Below, in pieces: positions 60,838 to 64,000 of a DNA stretch of 64,000 nt. This DNA is from Rhodobacter sp. (GTDB taxonomy: Bacteria; Pseudomonadota; Alphaproteobacteria; Rhodobacterales; Rhodobacteraceae). The stretch lies in the NCBI GenBank assembly GCA_020250175.1, contig JADCEN010000003.1:1-64000 (forward strand). The letters are read 5' to 3'. Within the stretch, counting starts at the first letter, position 1. The number at the start of each line of letters is the position of its first letter. The translations under genes were made by a program, and so were the position numbers. The notes beneath the pieces were generated by a model. The model was not told the origin of the DNA. It was given only the letters and a program-made list of their open reading frames with translations, and did not search any database.

Positions 60838-61953
60838 CTATCGCTCCGTCTCGTCGCGCCACATCTTCCAGATGAAGCCCGAAATGAAGATCATCATGAT
60901 GGCGAACAGCACCACGGCGATGGCCGCGCCGTAGCCCATGCGGTAGCCGTATTCGGACAGCGCCTGTTCATACATGTAATAGGACAGCACCCGGGACGAG
61001 CCAAAGGGCCCGCCCGCCGTCATGATCGACACAAGATCGAAACTGCGCAGCGCGCCGATGACGGTCACGACCACCGCAATGAAGGTGGCGGGGCGCAGCT
61101 GCGGCAGGATCACGTACCACAGCATCCGCCAGCCCTTTGCGCCGTCCAGACGCGCCGCCTCGACCTGGTCGGGGGCGACGTTGTTCAGCCCCGTCAGATA
61201 CAGGATCATGACATAGGCGATCTGCGGCCACAGGCCTGCCGCGATGATGCCGAAGGTGACAAGGTTGGGGTCCGCAAGAATGGCGATGCCCTGCCCCGTG
61301 ACGGCTTCGATCACCTTGTACAGCAGGCCGAAGCCGGGGGCGTAGAACCAGGAAAAGATCAGGCCGACCACGACCTGGCTGATGACGAAGGGAAAGAAGA
61401 ACAGTGATTTGTAAAGCCGGATGCCCCGGATCGTCTGGTTCAGGAAGATGGCGATCAGCAGTCCCGCAGGCAGCGCCAGCATGTAAAGCACAAGCCACAG
61501 GATATTGTTGCGAAAGGATGTGACCATGTTGGGGTCGGTGGCCATTTCCGCATAGTTGGCGGTGCCGATCCATCGCGCTTCACCCAGACCGTCCCAGTCA
61601 AAAAAGCTGATCCAGATGCTTTGGAAGATCGGGATGATCACATAGACCGCAAACATGAGGCACCCCGGCGCCAGGAACAGCCAGGGGGCCAGCCGCCGCT
61701 GGTTCGCCTTCCAGTATCGTCCGATGGCGATGACCGCCGGGTACAAAGGATGGCCGGGCTGGTGTGACACCCTGCGCCAGGCCGCGGAAAGCGCCGCCGA
61801 CCCGTACACAAGAAGCCCGCCCGCCACGGCGCCAAGGGTCACGGATCGGGCAATGTCAGCGGACAGGACCCACTGGGCAATCCAGACCAAAAGAGCGACC
61901 AGGACCAACGGAAACAGCGCACGCGCAACGGGCCTGCCTGGAATGCGGGGCAT
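60838..61953 (-). CDS. sugar ABC transporter permease, MalF type
   Basis: A 371-residue inner-membrane permease. Besides the six core helices it has two extra N-terminal hydrophobic segments (ALFPLVLVALLVWIAQWVL and VTLGAVAGGLLVYGSAALSA). EAA loop: EAARLDGAKGWRMLWYVILP. Start ATG 61953 with GAAGGAAAG upstream; a longer in-frame start at 62040 would fall in the hairpin region and is rejected. Confidence 0.92.
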   Translation of the reverse strand: MPRIPGRPVARALFPLVLVALLVWIAQWVLSADIARSVTLGAVAGGLLVYGSAALSAAWRRVSHQPGHPLYPAVIAIGRYWKANQRRLAPWLFLAPGCLMFAVYVIIPIFQSIWISFFDWDGLGEARWIGTANYAEMATDPNMVTSFRNNILWLVLYMLALPAGLLIAIFLNQTIRGIRLYKSLFFFPFVISQVVVGLIFSWFYAPGFGLLYKVIEAVTGQGIAILADPNLVTFGIIAAGLWPQIAYVMILYLTGLNNVAPDQVEAARLDGAKGWRMLWYVILPQLRPATFIAVVVTVIGALRSFDLVSIMTAGGPFGSSRVLSYYMYEQALSEYGYRMGYGAAIAVVLFAIMMIFISGFIWKMWRDETER

Positions 61954-62050
61954 CCGAGTCACTTTCCTTCTTGCGATTGCCCGGTGAAAACGCGGCTCTT
62001 CAAGGTCTTCCGAAGGGGGGAGTAAGCGCCCGTCGGGCAACCAGCCAATC

Positions 62051-62086
62051 CGGTCAGAAGGGGCGGCACGCCGCCCCTTCTGACCG
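62051..62086 (-). promoter_or_regulatory. strong stem-loop after the binding-protein gene
   Basis: A perfect 16-bp stem, CGGTCAGAAGGGGCGG and its complement, with a four-base CACG loop, starting five bases after the binding-protein stop and before the permease genes. There is no T run, so it is more likely an mRNA-stabilising or partial-termination hairpin that raises binding protein over permease, as at malE-malF. Confidence 0.8.
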
Positions 62087-62090
62087 ACGG

Positions 62091-63338
62091 TTACTTGTAG
62101 ACCTGCTGGCGGACCTGCTCCAGCCGGGCCAGGATGTTGTCAAGCTGGTCGGGCTGTACCAGGAACTGCTGGAACCCTTCCATCCCGGCCTTGGCCATTT
62201 CTGCCGGGGCATCCCGGTCAAAGAACTGGGCCAGGGCATGGGCCGTTGACAGCATTTCGAACCCGGCAACCAGGAACGGATCGTCCTGCGGGACGGTCGA
62301 GTTCTTGTTGGTGGGAAGCTGGCCGACCGCCGCGTTCCACTTGGTCTGGGCATCGGGCGAGGCGACGAAGGCCAAGAATTTCTTCGCGTCTTCGACGTTC
62401 TGCGCCCCGGTGGGAATGTGGATGGTATCCGTCGGCGCATCTTCGGCGCGCGGGATGCCGGGCGTGATTTCGGGGAACACCATGAAGCCCAGATTTTCGT
62501 TCGTCATGCCGCCTTCCCTGAAGACGCCGACGGCAAAATTGCCCATCACATAGTTGGCAGCCTTGCCCTGCACCATAAGTGCTGCCGCATCCTGCCAATC
62601 AATGGCGGCATGGTTCGCGGTGACATAGGGCTGAAGCCTGGCAAACTGGGCGAACACATCCCTGACCTTGGGGTCGGTCCATTCCACCTTGCCCGCAGTC
62701 AATTCCATGTGCCATTCGTAGCCGTTGGTGCGCAGCGACAGATAGTCGAAAATGCCGGCCACCGGCCAAAGCGCCTTGCTGCCCGTGGTCAGGCAGTCAA
62801 TTCCGGCCGCCTTGAACTTTTCACAGTTCTGGAGGAACTGGTCCCAACTGACGCCTTCCGGTCCCGGCACCTCGACGCCGGCCGTCTTGTAGGCGTCGCG
62901 GTTATAGTAGATGCCCCACTGGTAGTAGGTATAGGGAACACCCCACTGCTTGCCGTCAATGGTCATCGATGCTTTGGCCGAGGCAAGGCTTTCGCCCAGA
63001 CCGTTCGCCTCCCACACGTCGGACACATCCATGAACTGGCCCGCATTGACGAAGGGTGCCATGCGGTTGCCGGCATACCAGTTTGCAAGATCAGGCGAAT
63101 CGGCAGTCAGGAAGTTGCGGATCGCGGTCTTGTAGCCTTCGTGGTCAAAGTTGTTCAGCTGCACGTCGACATCGGGGTTCGCCGCCTCGAAATCGGCGAT
63201 CAGGGCTTCCATCGCGGCAAGCGGGATCGGATCATAGTCGGCGTTGTACTTCAGCACGCGCTGGTCTTGTGCCATCGCAGTGGTGGACATGAGCAGCGCC
63301 GCCACGACGGCAAGCGCGCCTGTCTTTGAATGAACCAT
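62091..63338 (-). CDS. sugar ABC transporter substrate-binding protein
   Basis: A 415-residue periplasmic family 1 solute-binding protein. Signal peptide MVHSKTGALAVVAALLMSTTAMA, cleaved before QDQRV; MALF-type landmarks FEAANPDVDVQLNNF, DLANWYAGNRMAPF, GVPYTYYQWGIYYNRDAYK and FVASPDAQTKWNAAVGQLPT. First gene of the minus-strand operon, divergent from the IclR regulator. The operon's enzymes point to alpha- and beta-galactosides as ligand. Confidence 0.93.
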   Translation of the reverse strand: MVHSKTGALAVVAALLMSTTAMAQDQRVLKYNADYDPIPLAAMEALIADFEAANPDVDVQLNNFDHEGYKTAIRNFLTADSPDLANWYAGNRMAPFVNAGQFMDVSDVWEANGLGESLASAKASMTIDGKQWGVPYTYYQWGIYYNRDAYKTAGVEVPGPEGVSWDQFLQNCEKFKAAGIDCLTTGSKALWPVAGIFDYLSLRTNGYEWHMELTAGKVEWTDPKVRDVFAQFARLQPYVTANHAAIDWQDAAALMVQGKAANYVMGNFAVGVFREGGMTNENLGFMVFPEITPGIPRAEDAPTDTIHIPTGAQNVEDAKKFLAFVASPDAQTKWNAAVGQLPTNKNSTVPQDDPFLVAGFEMLSTAHALAQFFDRDAPAEMAKAGMEGFQQFLVQPDQLDNILARLEQVRQQVYK

Positions 63339-63446
63339 GGTTTCCTCCCTTTTGGTTCCATTATTTGAAACTCAGTCTTGAATATTGAAAACTATGCGGC
63401 GTATCGTCTAGGCTGTCAACAGGAACGGCAGAACGGGAAGACGGGT
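63339..63446. promoter_or_regulatory. divergent control region of the galactoside operon and its regulator
   Basis: A 108-base gap between the divergent binding-protein and IclR genes, locally A+T-rich (63355-63395). It must contain both promoters and is the natural IclR operator; TTGAAACTCA and TTGAATATTGAAAACT lie here, but I cannot define an operator confidently. Confidence 0.55.
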
Positions 63447-64000
63447 GTGGACGGTGGCGGCGACGGGACGGTGGGCAAGGCACTTGATGTGCTGGACAGG
63501 GTGGCGCAGGCCGGTCGCCCGGTGCGCTTTTCCGAACTTCTGGCGGACGGTGCCTATCCCAAGGCCACGCTCTACCGCTTTCTGCAGACCCTGACGCATC
63601 AGGGCATGCTGGCCTATGACGCGGACCGGCAGACCTATGGCCTGGGTGTGCGGCTGGTGCGGCTGGCCCATGCCGCTTGGGCGCAAAGCTCTATCGCGCC
63701 GCTGGCACGGCCCTTTGTTGACAGGCTTTCTGCCGACGTGGGCGAGACCATACACCTTGCCCAGCTTGACCTTGGCCAGGTGCTTTACGTGGACAAGCGC
63801 AACGCCCTGCGGCCGGTCGAAATGTTCAGCCAGGCCGGCAAGGTCGGCCCGGCCTATTGCACCGGTGTCGGCAAGGCGATGCTGGCCTTTCTGACGGACG
63901 AGGAACTGACACGCGCCCTGGACCGCCAGTCGTTCCACCGCTTTACCGACCACACGCTGGACACGCCGGCCAAGCTGCTGGCAGAACTGCAGGCGGTTCG
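63447..64000 (+). CDS. IclR-family transcriptional regulator (truncated by window end)
   Basis: 184 codons are visible. N-terminal winged helix with GKALDVLDRVAQAGRPVRFS, KATLYRFLQTLTHQGML and YGLGVRLVRLAHAA; the effector domain begins LVDRLSADVGETIHLAQLD-like (here PFVDRLSADVGETIHLA) and YCTGVGKAMLAFL. GTG 63447 follows GGGAAG. By position it controls the divergent galactoside operon, presumably sensing a sugar acid or sugar. Confidence 0.9.
   Translation, partial: MDGGGDGTVGKALDVLDRVAQAGRPVRFSELLADGAYPKATLYRFLQTLTHQGMLAYDADRQTYGLGVRLVRLAHAAWAQSSIAPLARPFVDRLSADVGETIHLAQLDLGQVLYVDKRNALRPVEMFSQAGKVGPAYCTGVGKAMLAFLTDEELTRALDRQSFHRFTDHTLDTPAKLLAELQAV

Overview
This is a G+C-rich chromosomal segment of an alphaproteobacterium, most likely family Rhodobacteraceae (Rhodobacter/Gemmobacter/Tabrizicola-like). 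The indicators are gene families typical of that group (the DUF2125 and DUF3576 proteins, a TIGR03862-type flavoprotein, the aminotransferase-ftsK-lolA order), small beta-barrel porins, frequent ATGA stop/start overlaps and strong AGGAG-type ribosome sites. No tRNA, rRNA, CRISPR array or intact phage was seen.

Layout. 1-1.4 kb: insertion-sequence debris (ISAs1 transposase start, broken IS66 TnpB). 1.4-6.7 kb: an SDR gene, a methyltransferase island, then cysQ-pmbA. 7.2-18.8 kb: DUF2125 protein, SDR/enoyl-CoA hydratase/flavoprotein operon, class II aldolase, and the conserved leuS-lptE-holA-GST block. 19.2-27.4 kb: two porins, yggS, amylosucrase, L,D-transpeptidase-ribA, and an OmpR-type regulator. 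27.6-29.6 kb: xthA followed by a Xre/RES toxin-antitoxin pair and a second xthA tail. 29.6-38.98 kb: housekeeping genes up to ftsK. 39.0-41.9 kb: an A+T-rich island with an ATPase plus TOPRIM-like gene pair (probable defence system) and a Phd/ParE pair, ending in a displaced ftsK tail. 42.0-50.9 kb: lolA, lytic transglycosylase, hspQ, gamma-glutamyltransferase, STAS/anti-sigma pair, fRMsr, tandem GFA protein, a saccharopine-pathway pair and an orphan modA. 51.4-54.1 kb: a Crp/Fnr pseudogene and an FMN glutamate-synthase-like protein. 54.1-64 kb: a galactoside uptake and catabolism cluster (ABC transporter, GH4, GH42, SDR, dgoK, dgoA) under a divergent IclR regulator.

Three findings stand out. 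(1) Three separate accessory insertions share one design: the cargo sits directly after an intact core gene (cysQ, xthA, ftsK), and a second, diverged copy of that gene's 3' end, including its stop codon, lies on the far side. This is the icd/e14 style of gene-tail displacement, but no integrase is visible. (2) The cargo after ftsK is a two-gene ATPase/TOPRIM module resembling split OLD/Gabija/PARIS-type anti-phage systems. (3) A dispersed intergenic repeat of about 200 bp occurs four times; it is built of several hairpins whose stems differ between copies yet stay self-complementary.
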